This document shows positions 29,674-37,908 of a stretch of DNA of 64,000 bases, one piece after another. Origin of the DNA: Pseudomonas sp. Irchel 3E13 (GTDB lineage Bacteria; Pseudomonadota; Gammaproteobacteria; Pseudomonadales; Pseudomonadaceae); assembly GCF_900187455.1 (NCBI RefSeq), contig NZ_FYDX01000002.1, positions 434,001 to 498,000 on the forward strand, given 5' to 3'. The number at the start of each line of letters is the position of its first letter. Positions within the stretch are counted from its first letter, which is position 1. A model generated the notes under the pieces. The model was given only the letters and a program-made list of their open reading frames with translations, was not told where the DNA came from and ran no database searches. A program made the translations under genes and the position numbers.

Positions 29674-29695
29674 ATTATTTAACATGCGAAATAAT
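29674..29695. promoter_or_regulatory. AT-rich palindrome, candidate MarR operator
   Basis: ATTATTT and AAATAAT are perfect arms around an 8-base spacer, 32 bases upstream of the hydrolase start. Its size and position suit a MarR dimer. Confidence 0.45.
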
Positions 29696-29738
29696 GACTG
29701 GCGAGTCGCTGATATTTCTCGGGTCACTTGCTGGTTTT

Positions 29739-29776
29739 CAGGGCCTCATCGCTGGCAAGCCAGCGATGAGGCCCTA
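29739..29776. repeat. REP-like hairpin downstream of gtrS
   Basis: GGGCCTCATCGCTGGC and GCCAGCGATGAGGCCC pair perfectly around AA. It follows the sensor kinase gene on the minus strand. No strong T-run follows, so it is a REP-type element, though it may still stabilise or end the message. Confidence 0.7.
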
Positions 29777-29780
29777 AAGA

Positions 29781-31205
29781 TCACCCCAAATACCGGGGCA
29801 AACTCAACGTCACCCGCAACCCACCCTCCCGCAAATTACGCAGACTCACCTCGCCCCCATGGCTATGGGCGATATTCCGCGCAATCCCCAATCCCAACCC
29901 ATACCCCTGCTGCTGCCCGGCCAGGCGGAAATGCGGTTCGAACACCTGCTCCAGCCGCTGCGCCGGTACGCCCGGTCCTTCGTCATCGACCTGAAGCACG
30001 AAGCTGTGGGCGCTGTCGATGATCCGCAGGTGAGCGCGCTCGCCATACTTCAGCGCGTTGTCGATCAGGTTGCCGATACAGCGCCGCAACGCCAGCGGTT
30101 TGCCGGGGTACGGCGCCTCCACCCGGCCCTGCACCGTGACCCGCCCACTGGCCAGGTACGGTTCGACCAGGCATTCCAGCATCAGGTCGAGGTCAATCGG
30201 CTCGATGTTCTCGTGGATGTCGGTGTCTTTCACGCATTGCAGGGCACCCTTGACCAGCATCTCCAGCTCGTCGAGGTCCCGCCCGAACTTGGCCTGCACC
30301 GCCTCGTCCTCCAGCAGCTCGACACGCAGGCGCAAGCGGGTGATGGGCGTGCGCAGGTCATGGGAAATCGCGCTGAACAACTGGCTGCGCTCGGTGAGGT
30401 AGCGGCTGATGCGCTCGCGCATGGCATTGAAGGCCCGCGCCACTTCCACTACTTCGCTGCCGCCGCCCTCCACCACCGGCTCGACCTCGGCGCCCAGTGA
30501 CATCTCCCGCGCGGCCAGCGCCAGGCGTTTGAGCGGGCGGCTCTGCCAGTGCACCAGCAGGCCGATGAACAGCAGCAGGAAGAAGCTGGTCAAGGCGATG
30601 AACCACACCTGCTGGCGCGGCAGGCCTTCGTCTTCGAGGCTGGTGTAGGGCTCGGGCAGCAGCGAGGCGATGTACAACCACTCGCCCTCTGCCAGGCGAA
30701 TCTGGGTCACCAGCACGGGCGGATCGACCGGCTCCAGGGTCAGCGCGTAATGCGCCCAGGAACGCGGCAATTCGTCCAGCTTCAAGCCGCTGTTGAAGAT
30801 GCGCAGGTCCTGCGGGCTGACGAACTCGACGGAGATCTGCATCGCCTCGCCCAGGCGCTGGCGCAGCACCTCGTCCACCGCCGACACCACCGCTTGCTTG
30901 CGCGGGGTCGAGGGCAGCACGCGCATGTCCAGCGGCCGGTCATTGAGGGAAACGAAGAAGCGTGTGCCGCCCATGCTGCGCAACTGGTCGAGCACCAGCG
31001 GGCGGTACGCCAGGGGCAGCGAGCGGAAGTAGCTGACGCTGGCGCTCATCGAATGGGCCAGACTGCGGGCACTGGCCACCAGGCCTTCGCGCTGGCTGGC
31101 GCGCAATTGCGAGAGCCAGATGAAACTCGACAGCCCTTGGGCCACCAGCACCACCAGCAGGGTCAGCAGCAGCATCCGCCCCAGCAGCGAACGCGGCAGC
31201 GACAA
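29781..31205 (-). CDS. gtrS: sensor histidine kinase of the glucose two-component system
   Basis: This protein of about 474 residues has two membrane helices flanking a periplasmic sensor region, a HAMP linker, the phospho-acceptor motif SHDLRTPITRLRLR, and ATPase boxes NLIDNALKYG, DEGPGVP and GYGLGLGIA. Together with GltR it controls oprB and glucose uptake in pseudomonads. The start is uncertain: a TTG at 31205 has a GAGGG site upstream; an earlier TTG (31235) overlaps gltR, and the ATG at 31175 lacks such a site. It is the last gene of edd-glk-gltR-gtrS. Confidence 0.88.
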   Translation of the reverse strand: MSLPRSLLGRMLLLTLLVVLVAQGLSSFIWLSQLRASQREGLVASARSLAHSMSASVSYFRSLPLAYRPLVLDQLRSMGGTRFFVSLNDRPLDMRVLPSTPRKQAVVSAVDEVLRQRLGEAMQISVEFVSPQDLRIFNSGLKLDELPRSWAHYALTLEPVDPPVLVTQIRLAEGEWLYIASLLPEPYTSLEDEGLPRQQVWFIALTSFFLLLFIGLLVHWQSRPLKRLALAAREMSLGAEVEPVVEGGGSEVVEVARAFNAMRERISRYLTERSQLFSAISHDLRTPITRLRLRVELLEDEAVQAKFGRDLDELEMLVKGALQCVKDTDIHENIEPIDLDLMLECLVEPYLASGRVTVQGRVEAPYPGKPLALRRCIGNLIDNALKYGERAHLRIIDSAHSFVLQVDDEGPGVPAQRLEQVFEPHFRLAGQQQGYGLGLGIARNIAHSHGGEVSLRNLREGGLRVTLSLPRYLG

Positions 31206-31218
31206 CCGCCCGCGACCC

Positions 31219-31929
31219 TCAGTGCGAGGGCGCAACGCTGGCCGCCAGCAGGTAGCCGCTGCCGCGCACGGTGCGGATCAGCCGCGGCGGTTTGTCGGTG
31301 TCGCGCAGGCGCTGGCGCAGACGGCTGACCGCCATGTCGATGATCCGGTCCAGCGGCATCGGCTCGCGGCCTCGAGTGGCGTTGCCGATGGTGTCGCGGT
31401 CGAGGATCTGCTGCGGGTGATCGAGAAACAGTTTGAGCAAGGCGAAGTCGGCGCCGGACAGAATCACTTCCTCGCCGTCGCGGTGGAACAGGCGGTGGCT
31501 GACCGTATCCAGACGCCACTCATCGAAGACCAGCACCTCGCCTCCCGGCGCCTGGAAGCCGGCGCGGCGCAACAACGCCTTGATCCGCGCCAGCAACTCA
31601 CGCGGGCTGAACGGTTTGCCGAGGTAGTCGTCGGCACCCAGTTCCAGGCCGATGATCCGGTCGGCTTCGTCGGAGCTGGCGGTCAGCATGATGATCGGCA
31701 CCTGGGCCTGACGCGGGTGCTGGCGCACCCAGCGGCACAGGCTGAAACCGTCTTCGTCGGGCAACATCACGTCGAGGATCAGCAGGTCGCTGGTGCCGGC
31801 ATCCAGCGCCTGGCGAAAGCCTTTTCCATCGGCGACGGCCTGTACCTGGAAGCCGCTGCGGCTCAGGTAGGTCTGCAGCAATTCACGGATTTCCTGGTCG
31901 TCGTCGACCAGCAGAATCGACTTGCTCAC
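31219..31929 (-). CDS. gltR: response regulator GltR (OmpR family)
   Basis: This 236-residue regulator has a receiver domain with the acidic pocket (LVDDD), phospho-acceptor aspartate in LLILDVMLPDEDG and the KPFSPREL lysine, then a winged-helix DNA-binding domain (RLRQRLRDTDKPPRLIRTVRGSGYLL). The GTG at 31929 gives the canonical start VSKSILLVDDD and an AAGGA site lies upstream. It activates glucose transport genes with its partner kinase. Confidence 0.92.
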   Translation of the reverse strand: MSKSILLVDDDQEIRELLQTYLSRSGFQVQAVADGKGFRQALDAGTSDLLILDVMLPDEDGFSLCRWVRQHPRQAQVPIIMLTASSDEADRIIGLELGADDYLGKPFSPRELLARIKALLRRAGFQAPGGEVLVFDEWRLDTVSHRLFHRDGEEVILSGADFALLKLFLDHPQQILDRDTIGNATRGREPMPLDRIIDMAVSRLRQRLRDTDKPPRLIRTVRGSGYLLAASVAPSH

Positions 31930-31964
31930 AACGGCGGGTCCTTGTCTGTCGATGCGCAATGACC

Positions 31965-32921
31965 CTAGCCCAGCGCCTGCTGCAAAGCCACCCCGGCGCC
32001 CAGCAGCCCGGAAAACTCCGCGGTCACCAGCCACACCGGCACGCCCTTGAAGTAGCCGCTCATGCAGCCTTTGTCAGCGAAGCTTTCGGCAAAACCGCTG
32101 CGCAGGAACAGCCCGGCGAAACGCGGGATCACACCGCCGACGATGTACACGCCAGCGCGACCGCCGAGGGTCAGCACGTTGTTGCCGGCAACCCGGCCGA
32201 GGAAGCGGCTGAACTGTTCGATCACCGCCAGTGCCAGCGGCTCGCCCGCCAGCGCGGCGTCGGTGATGGCGGCGGGTGTGGTCAGCGTCGGCGTGTGGCC
32301 GTCGAGGGTGCAGATGGCCTGGTACAAACGCAGCAAGCCGCCGCCGCTGAGCACGGTTTCGGCGCTGACATGGCCGGTCTGTTCGGCAATGACTTCGCGG
32401 ATCGCCGCCTCCCGTGCGTTGCCCACCGGCAGGTCGACATGCCCGCCCTCGCCCGGCATCGCCAGCCAGCGCCCCTCTTCGAGGCGCAGCAGGCTGCCGA
32501 CACCGAGGCCGGTGCCCGGACCGATGATCAGCGCCGGGCGGGTCAGATCGGCCTCGCCTTCACAGACCGTGGTGCGCTCGTTGTCGCGCAGCCGGGTCAT
32601 GCCAAGGGCCATGGCCGAGAAGTCATTGATCAGCAGCAGATGCGGCACCTGCAACGTCGCGCAAAACGCCTCGCGGCTCAGACGCCAGTGGCTGTTGGTG
32701 AAACGGAATTCGTCGCCGGACACCGGCCCGGCCACCGCAAGACACACGGCATCCAGCTCGCCACGGGCAATGCCCTGTTCGGCCAGGTACACGCCGATGG
32801 CCTGTTCGGGGCTGGTGTAGTCCGCCGTCGCAAAGACCCGCACGGCGTGCAGGGCATCGTCGCGCCACAGGGCGAAACGGGCATTGGTACCGCCGATATC
32901 ACCGACCAGCGCGACCTTCAT
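31965..32921 (-). CDS. glk: glucokinase
   Basis: This 318-residue protein phosphorylates internal glucose. The N-terminal phosphate-binding motif [22 protein letters not shown] with the catalytic aspartate, and GPGTGLGVG are all present. The ATG at 32921 overlaps the edd stop as ATGA, which fixes the start and shows coupling. Confidence 0.95.
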   Translation of the reverse strand: MKVALVGDIGGTNARFALWRDDALHAVRVFATADYTSPEQAIGVYLAEQGIARGELDAVCLAVAGPVSGDEFRFTNSHWRLSREAFCATLQVPHLLLINDFSAMALGMTRLRDNERTTVCEGEADLTRPALIIGPGTGLGVGSLLRLEEGRWLAMPGEGGHVDLPVGNAREAAIREVIAEQTGHVSAETVLSGGGLLRLYQAICTLDGHTPTLTTPAAITDAALAGEPLALAVIEQFSRFLGRVAGNNVLTLGGRAGVYIVGGVIPRFAGLFLRSGFAESFADKGCMSGYFKGVPVWLVTAEFSGLLGAGVALQQALG

Positions 32922-34744
32922 TTGCAACCCTCCAGTGCCGAGGTGAAGGCGCTGGCGCCCTTCTCTGCGGGGCTCAGTGCCTGACGCAGGAAACCGAACA
33001 ATTCGCGGCCACAACCCAGGTCATTGCCCAGCGGCGCCGTCGGCAGTTCGCGGCTGGCCAGTTCTTCTTCCGAGACCCGCACGAGCAACGTGCCGCTGTT
33101 GCCATCGACGCGCACGATATCGCCGTCGCGCACTCGCGCCAGCGGCCCGCCGTCATAGGCCTCGGGACAGACGTGAATCGCTGCGGGGATCTTGCCCGAG
33201 GCGCCGGACATGCGCCCGTCGGTGACCAGCGCGACCTTGAAACCACGGTCCTGGAGCACCCCGAGGAACGGCGTCATCTTGTGCAGTTCGGGCATGCCGT
33301 TGCAGCGCGGGCCCTGGAAACGCACCACGGCGACAAAGTCCCGCTCCAGCTCACCGGCCTTGAAGGCGTCGGCCAATTCCTGCTGGTCGTGGAACACCCG
33401 CGCCGGCGCTTCCACCACCTGGTGCTCGGCGGCCACTGCGGAAACCTTCATCACCCCGCGACCGATATTGCCTTCCATCACCCGCAAACCGCCTTCCGGC
33501 GAGAATGGCCGCTCGACCGGGCGCAGGATCGATTCGTCGAGGCTTTGCGCCGGCCCCTCGCGCCAGACCAGGCGCTCGCCGTCGAGAAACGGCTCCTGGG
33601 TGTAGCGGCGCAGGCCGTGGCCGGCGATGGTGTTGACGTCTTCGTGGAGCAGCCCGGCGTCGAGCAGTTCGCGGATCAGGAAGGACATGCCGCCCGCGGC
33701 CTGGAAGTGATTGATATCGGCCTTGCCGTTGGGATAGACGTGGCACAGGGTCGGCACCACCTCGGACAGCTCGGCCATGTCCTGCCAGGTCAACTGGATG
33801 CCGGCGGCCTGGGCAATGGCCGGGATGTGCAGGGTGTGGTTGGTGGAACCGCCGGTGGCGTGCAGCGCGACCACCGAGTTGACCAGCACCTTCTCATCGA
33901 CGATCTCGCCCAGCGGCGTGAACGCGCCGTTGGCCTTGGTCAGGCGGGTGACCTGCTGCGCGGCCTCGACGGTCAGGGCATCGCGCAGCGGCGTGTAAGG
34001 ATTGACGAACGACGCGCCCGGCAAGTGCAGGCCCATGACTTCCATCAGCAACTGGTTGGTGTTGGCGGTGCCGTAGAAGGTGCAGGTGCCGGGGCTGTGG
34101 TAGGACTTCATCTCCGATTCGAGCAACTGTTCGCGGGTGGCCTTGCCCTCGGCGTAGCGCTGGCGCACCTCGGCTTTTTCCTTGTTGGAAATCCCCGAAG
34201 GCATTGGCCCGCCGGGCACGAACAGCATCGGCAGATGACCGAAGCGCAGCGCGCCCATCAGCAGGCCGGGGACGATCTTGTCGCAGATCCCCAACAGCAG
34301 CGCCGCATCGAACAGGTTGTGCGACAGCGCGATGGCGGTGGACATGGCGATCACTTCGCGGCTGGCGATGCCCAGTTCCATGCCGGGCTCGCCCTGAGTG
34401 ACGCCGTCACACATCGCCGGCACGCCACCGGCGAACTGGCCCACCGAGCCGACGTCGCGCAGGGCGCGCTTGATCTGCTCGGGGTAGTGCTCGTAGGGCT
34501 GGTGCGCGGACAACAGGTCGTTGTAGGCGGAAATGATCGCCACGTTGGCGGCATTGGTCAGGCGCAGGCTCTGCTTGTCCTCGGTGCCGCAGCCGGCCAC
34601 GCCGTGGGCGAAGTTGGCGCATTGCAGGCGGGCACGCATCGGGCCTTCGCTGGCCGCGCCACGAATCAGTTGCAGGTAGCGTTCTCGGGTGGGACGACTA
34701 CGGGCGATCAACCGTTCGGTGACCTCAAGGATGCGCGGATGCAT
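32918..34744 (-). CDS. edd: 6-phosphogluconate dehydratase
   Basis: This 608-residue IlvD/Edd-family Fe-S dehydratase makes KDPG. Visible signatures are [20 protein letters not shown] (cluster cysteine), [24 protein letters not shown] and the C-terminal [18 protein letters not shown]. It heads the edd-glk-gltR-gtrS operon, divergent from gap, with candidate HexR sites in between. Confidence 0.96.
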   Translation of the reverse strand: MHPRILEVTERLIARSRPTRERYLQLIRGAASEGPMRARLQCANFAHGVAGCGTEDKQSLRLTNAANVAIISAYNDLLSAHQPYEHYPEQIKRALRDVGSVGQFAGGVPAMCDGVTQGEPGMELGIASREVIAMSTAIALSHNLFDAALLLGICDKIVPGLLMGALRFGHLPMLFVPGGPMPSGISNKEKAEVRQRYAEGKATREQLLESEMKSYHSPGTCTFYGTANTNQLLMEVMGLHLPGASFVNPYTPLRDALTVEAAQQVTRLTKANGAFTPLGEIVDEKVLVNSVVALHATGGSTNHTLHIPAIAQAAGIQLTWQDMAELSEVVPTLCHVYPNGKADINHFQAAGGMSFLIRELLDAGLLHEDVNTIAGHGLRRYTQEPFLDGERLVWREGPAQSLDESILRPVERPFSPEGGLRVMEGNIGRGVMKVSAVAAEHQVVEAPARVFHDQQELADAFKAGELERDFVAVVRFQGPRCNGMPELHKMTPFLGVLQDRGFKVALVTDGRMSGASGKIPAAIHVCPEAYDGGPLARVRDGDIVRVDGNSGTLLVRVSEEELASRELPTAPLGNDLGCGRELFGFLRQALSPAEKGASAFTSALEGCK

Positions 34745-34856
34745 GAACTGGACTCCAGGCTAAACGGTGGTTGCAAACACTGCGGCGGTTTCCCTTCCAA
34801 ACGATTGCGGCCTAGGCTCAAGAAGAGGGGGCAATCAAGGTATCCACCGATCATAG

Positions 34857-34936
34857 GTAGTATTTAAAACAAAATATTGCCGACACTGCAGCTTGTTTTC
34901 TGGCTGCTACTGAATAATCTAGTTATTCAAACAACA
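34857..34936. promoter_or_regulatory. candidate HexR sites in the edd-gap intergenic region
   Basis: Two AT-rich motifs, GTAGTATTTAAAACAA (34857-34872) and CTAGTTATTCAAACAACA (34919-34936), share the TAGT...ACAA pattern of the zwf site. HexR is known to repress both edd and gap-1 in Pseudomonas; the exact sites here are inferred. Confidence 0.42.
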
Positions 34937-34964
34937 AAAATCAGCGCGACGCATGAGGTGTCCC

Positions 34965-35966
34965 ATGACCATCCGGATCGCAATCAATGGCTTTGGCCGT
35001 ATCGGCCGCAACCTGCTCCGCGCACTCTATACCCAAGGCTACCGCCAGGGCCTGCAAGTCGTCGCCATCAACGACCTCGGCGACAGCGCCATCAACGCCC
35101 ACCTGCTCCAGTACGACAGCGTCCACGGCCACTTTGCTGGCACCGTGGAATTCGATCAGGAGAGCCTCACGGTCAATGGCGACCGGATCGCCGTCAGCGC
35201 CATCCGCAACCCGGCGGAGTTGCCGTGGAAAGCCGAGGCCGTCGATGTGGTGTTCGAATGCACCGGGCTGTTCACCGACCGCGCCAAGGCGGCCGGCCAT
35301 CTTGCCGCCGGGGCGCGCAAGGTGATCATCTCGGCGCCGGCCAAGGGCGCGGATGCCACTGTAGTCTATGGCGTCAACCACGACATCCTGCGCGCCTCGC
35401 ACCAGATCATCTCCAACGCCTCGTGCACCACCAACTGCCTGGCCCCGGTGGCCCAGGTGCTGCACCGCGAACTGGGCATCGAGCAAGGGCTGATGACCAC
35501 CATCCACGCCTACACCAACGACCAGAGCCTGACCGACGGCTACCACAGCGACCCGTTCCGCGCCCGCGCCGCGACCCAGTCGATGATCCCCAGCAAGACC
35601 GGCGCCGCCGAAGCGGTGGGCCTGGTGCTGCCGGAACTGGCCGGCAAGCTGACCGGCATGGCGGTGCGGGTGCCGGTGATCAACGTGTCGCTGGTGGACC
35701 TGACCGTCACCCTCGCCCGCGAGACCACCGCCGAGGAGGTCAACGCGCTGTTCAAGGAAGCCAGCCGCAACTCACCGATCCTCGGCTACAACGACCTGCC
35801 GCTGGTGTCGTGCGACTTCAACCACAACCCGCTGTCGTCGATCTTCGACGCCAACCACACCAAAGCCAGCGGCAAGCTGCTCAAAGTGATGGCGTGGTAC
35901 GACAACGAGTGGGGCTTTTCCAACCGGATGCTGGATAACTGCCTGGCGCTGTGGAGCGCGCGGTAG
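34965..35966 (+). CDS. gap: glyceraldehyde-3-phosphate dehydrogenase, type I
   Basis: This 333-residue enzyme has the NAD-binding start [15 protein letters not shown], the active-site cysteine in [12 protein letters not shown], and the conserved [12 protein letters not shown]. The ATG at 34965 has a GAGGTG site; four upstream codons are not needed. Its location opposite edd marks it as the catabolic Gap-1 of the HexR regulon. Confidence 0.95.
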   Translation: MTIRIAINGFGRIGRNLLRALYTQGYRQGLQVVAINDLGDSAINAHLLQYDSVHGHFAGTVEFDQESLTVNGDRIAVSAIRNPAELPWKAEAVDVVFECTGLFTDRAKAAGHLAAGARKVIISAPAKGADATVVYGVNHDILRASHQIISNASCTTNCLAPVAQVLHRELGIEQGLMTTIHAYTNDQSLTDGYHSDPFRARAATQSMIPSKTGAAEAVGLVLPELAGKLTGMAVRVPVINVSLVDLTVTLARETTAEEVNALFKEASRNSPILGYNDLPLVSCDFNHNPLSSIFDANHTKASGKLLKVMAWYDNEWGFSNRMLDNCLALWSAR

Positions 35967-35978
35967 ACGGGGCTTTGC

Positions 35979-36018
35979 GGGTGTCAGCCGGGGAATTTTC
36001 ATACGACGACTGACACCC
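35979..36018 (+). terminator. possible hairpin terminator after gap
   Basis: GGGTGTCAG and CTGACACCC pair perfectly across a 22-base loop, 13 bases after the gap stop. Only a short CTTG follows, so termination would be weak or factor-dependent. Confidence 0.35.
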
Positions 36019-36050
36019 TTGTCGTACTTCGTGCTTGACCAACGGGGTTG

Positions 36051-36067
36051 ATGATAAGCATTATCAT
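36051..36067. promoter_or_regulatory. Fur box upstream of the FecI-type sigma gene
   Basis: ATGATAA-GCA-TTATCAT is a perfect palindrome matching the Fur consensus. It covers the first in-frame ATG, which indicates that translation starts further downstream and that the sigma gene is iron-repressed. Confidence 0.82.
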
Positions 36068-36092
36068 TAGCAAATTCCGCTCGGGTATCGCC

Positions 36093-36611
36093 GTGAGCCA
36101 GTCCCACTTCAACTCCGTTTTCCTCGCCCAGCGCGTCACCCTGCTGCGCACGTTGCAGCGCATGGTGGACAACCCCAGCACCGCCGAAGACCTGCTTCAG
36201 GAAACCTACCTGCGGGTCACCCGCGCCCTTGGCGAGCGGCCTATCGAACACCTGGAGCCCTTCGTGTTCCAGACCGCGCGCAACCTTGCCCTCGATCACC
36301 TGCGCGCGCGCCGGGTGCAGTCGCGCACCGTGGTCGATGACGTGCCCGAACAAATCCTGCACAACGTCGCCGCTCCCGTGGGCAGCGCCGAAGACGCCGC
36401 CCATGCCGCGCAACTGCTCAAGCGCCTGAGCAGTTCGCTGTCGCAACTCACCCCGCGCCAGCAGCGCATCTTCATCCTCAGCCGCCTGCACGGCGCCAGT
36501 TACCTGGAGATCGCCGAGCAACTGGACGTCTCGGCCAGCACCGTACAGAAGGAACTGAAACTGATTATGGCGATCTGCATGGGTGTGGCCGATCGACTCA
36601 ACGGTAACTGA
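36093..36611 (+). CDS. FecI-type ECF sigma factor
   Basis: This 172-residue protein has region 2 (ENPSTAEDLLQETYLRV-like segment, here NPSTAEDLLQETYLRVTRAL, and FVFQTARNLALDHLRA) and region 4 (LTPRQQRIFILSRLHGASYLEIAEQL). The GTG at 36093 is chosen because the Fur box overlaps the upstream ATG. It should be activated through FecR by the TonB receptor when heme is bound, and direct transcription from the shared promoter motif found before the receptor and hemO genes. Confidence 0.88.
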   Translation: MSQSHFNSVFLAQRVTLLRTLQRMVDNPSTAEDLLQETYLRVTRALGERPIEHLEPFVFQTARNLALDHLRARRVQSRTVVDDVPEQILHNVAAPVGSAEDAAHAAQLLKRLSSSLSQLTPRQQRIFILSRLHGASYLEIAEQLDVSASTVQKELKLIMAICMGVADRLNGN

Positions 36612-36685
36612 TGGCCGCTTGCCTGATCCGTCGTTAGCCCCGATCATGACGTCCATCTACGCCCGCCTCGCCGCAAGGATCACCC

Positions 36686-37648
36686 GTGACAGACCACCCC
36701 TCTCATAGCCCTTCGCCGCCGGACCCGGCTGCCTGCGACAGAGCCATGGGCGAGGCCCTGGACTGGCTGATCCGCCTGCAATGCGCCAGCGCCGAAGACA
36801 CCCAGGCCTTCGAAGCCTGGCTCGAAGCCGACCCCGCCAACGCCCCCGCCTACGTCGAAGCCGAAGCATTGTGGAACGGCAACACCCTGCGCCAGGCTGC
36901 GGGCCAGTTGCATGAAAAACGCAAACCTTCGCCTCTCGCCCGCCTGCGTCCACACTGGAAACCGCTGGCGACGGCGGCGGTGTTGTTGGTCGGCGTGTTT
37001 ACCGTCGGCAACCTGCCCGTGCGTTTGCAAGCCGATCACCTCACCGTGGTCGGCGAGCGCCAGCGCGTGCAACTGGACGATGGTTCGCGGGTGCTGCTCA
37101 ACACCAACTCGGCGTTCTCCAGCAACATCGACACCCGCCAGCGCGTTGCCCGCCTGTATCAGGGCGAAGCCTTCTTCGAAGTGACTGCCGGGCGTACCCA
37201 GCCGCTTGAACTGCAGGCCGGGCCGTTGCGTGCCAGCGTGCGCGACAGCGATTTCGCCGTGCGCTATCTCAATGGCGAAGCCCAGGTGCGGGTCCAGCGC
37301 GGCGATGTCGACCTGCTCGCCAGCAGCGACCAGCGCATTCGCCTGAGCAGCGGCGACAGCATCCGCGTCGGCCCCAACGGTTTCAGCCAGCGCGAACGCG
37401 CCGACCTGCAGAAAGACCTGGCCTGGGTCGAAGGCCGGCTGATCTTCGAGAACTGCCCGCTGAGCCAGGTGCTCGCCGAACTGCGCCGCTACTACCCCGG
37501 CTGGATCATCAGCACCAACGGCGCGCTCGATCAGGTCGCGGTGACCGGCAACTATCGCCTCGACCAGCCGCTCGAAGCCGTGCGTTCCCTGGCCCATATC
37601 ACCTCGGCGCAGGTCCGGGAATTTCCTGCCGTTGTGATCCTCAACTGA
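36686..37648 (+). CDS. FecR-type anti-sigma / sigma regulator
   Basis: The 320-residue protein has an N-terminal cytoplasmic domain of unknown-function type 4880 (ALDWLIRLQCASAEDTQAFEAWLEADP), one membrane helix at about residues 92-110, and a periplasmic FecR domain plus C-terminal secretin-like domain. The start is GTG with an AAGGA site. It relays the receptor signal to the sigma factor encoded 75 bases upstream. Confidence 0.88.
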   Translation: MTDHPSHSPSPPDPAACDRAMGEALDWLIRLQCASAEDTQAFEAWLEADPANAPAYVEAEALWNGNTLRQAAGQLHEKRKPSPLARLRPHWKPLATAAVLLVGVFTVGNLPVRLQADHLTVVGERQRVQLDDGSRVLLNTNSAFSSNIDTRQRVARLYQGEAFFEVTAGRTQPLELQAGPLRASVRDSDFAVRYLNGEAQVRVQRGDVDLLASSDQRIRLSSGDSIRVGPNGFSQRERADLQKDLAWVEGRLIFENCPLSQVLAELRRYYPGWIISTNGALDQVAVTGNYRLDQPLEAVRSLAHITSAQVREFPAVVILN

Positions 37649-37752
37649 TCCGCTGATTTTTTAGGGTTGGGCTTTGGGGTGTCTAGGTGGCCACGCTGCC
37701 GGCCCCTTCCACCTCCACGGCAGGTTCAACCACCCACCGTGTGGGGTGGCCT

Positions 37753-37775
37753 TCGCGAGCAAGCTCGCTCCTACA
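37753..37775. repeat. single Pseudomonas REP sequence
   Basis: CGCGAGCAAGCTCGCTCCTA core, the same family as the gts REPIN, in the fecR-receptor gap. Confidence 0.8.
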
Positions 37776-37797
37776 GCGTCATCAGAGAACAGAAACC

Positions 37798-37837
37798 TTT
37801 TTTTACGCGATCCCCTGCCGTCACACGTCTCGTTATA
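37798..37837 (+). promoter_or_regulatory. ECF-sigma promoter of the TonB receptor
   Basis: TTTTTTTAC, 17 bases, CACGTCTCGTTATA. The same two blocks with the same spacing precede hemO. CGTCT is typical of ECF -10 elements. The most likely user is the FecI-type sigma factor encoded upstream. The sequence ends 70 bases before the receptor start. Confidence 0.65.
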
Positions 37838-37908
37838 GCCAATGCAACTGATTCTTATTTTTGAGTCGGACGCATCCTATAACAACGCGCGACAGGGAGC
37901 GCTTTTCG

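Noticed and set aside
36048..36092. Upstream TTG/ATG start for the FecI-type sigma factor
   Set aside because: These codons coincide with a perfect Fur box, so the GTG at 36093 is preferred.
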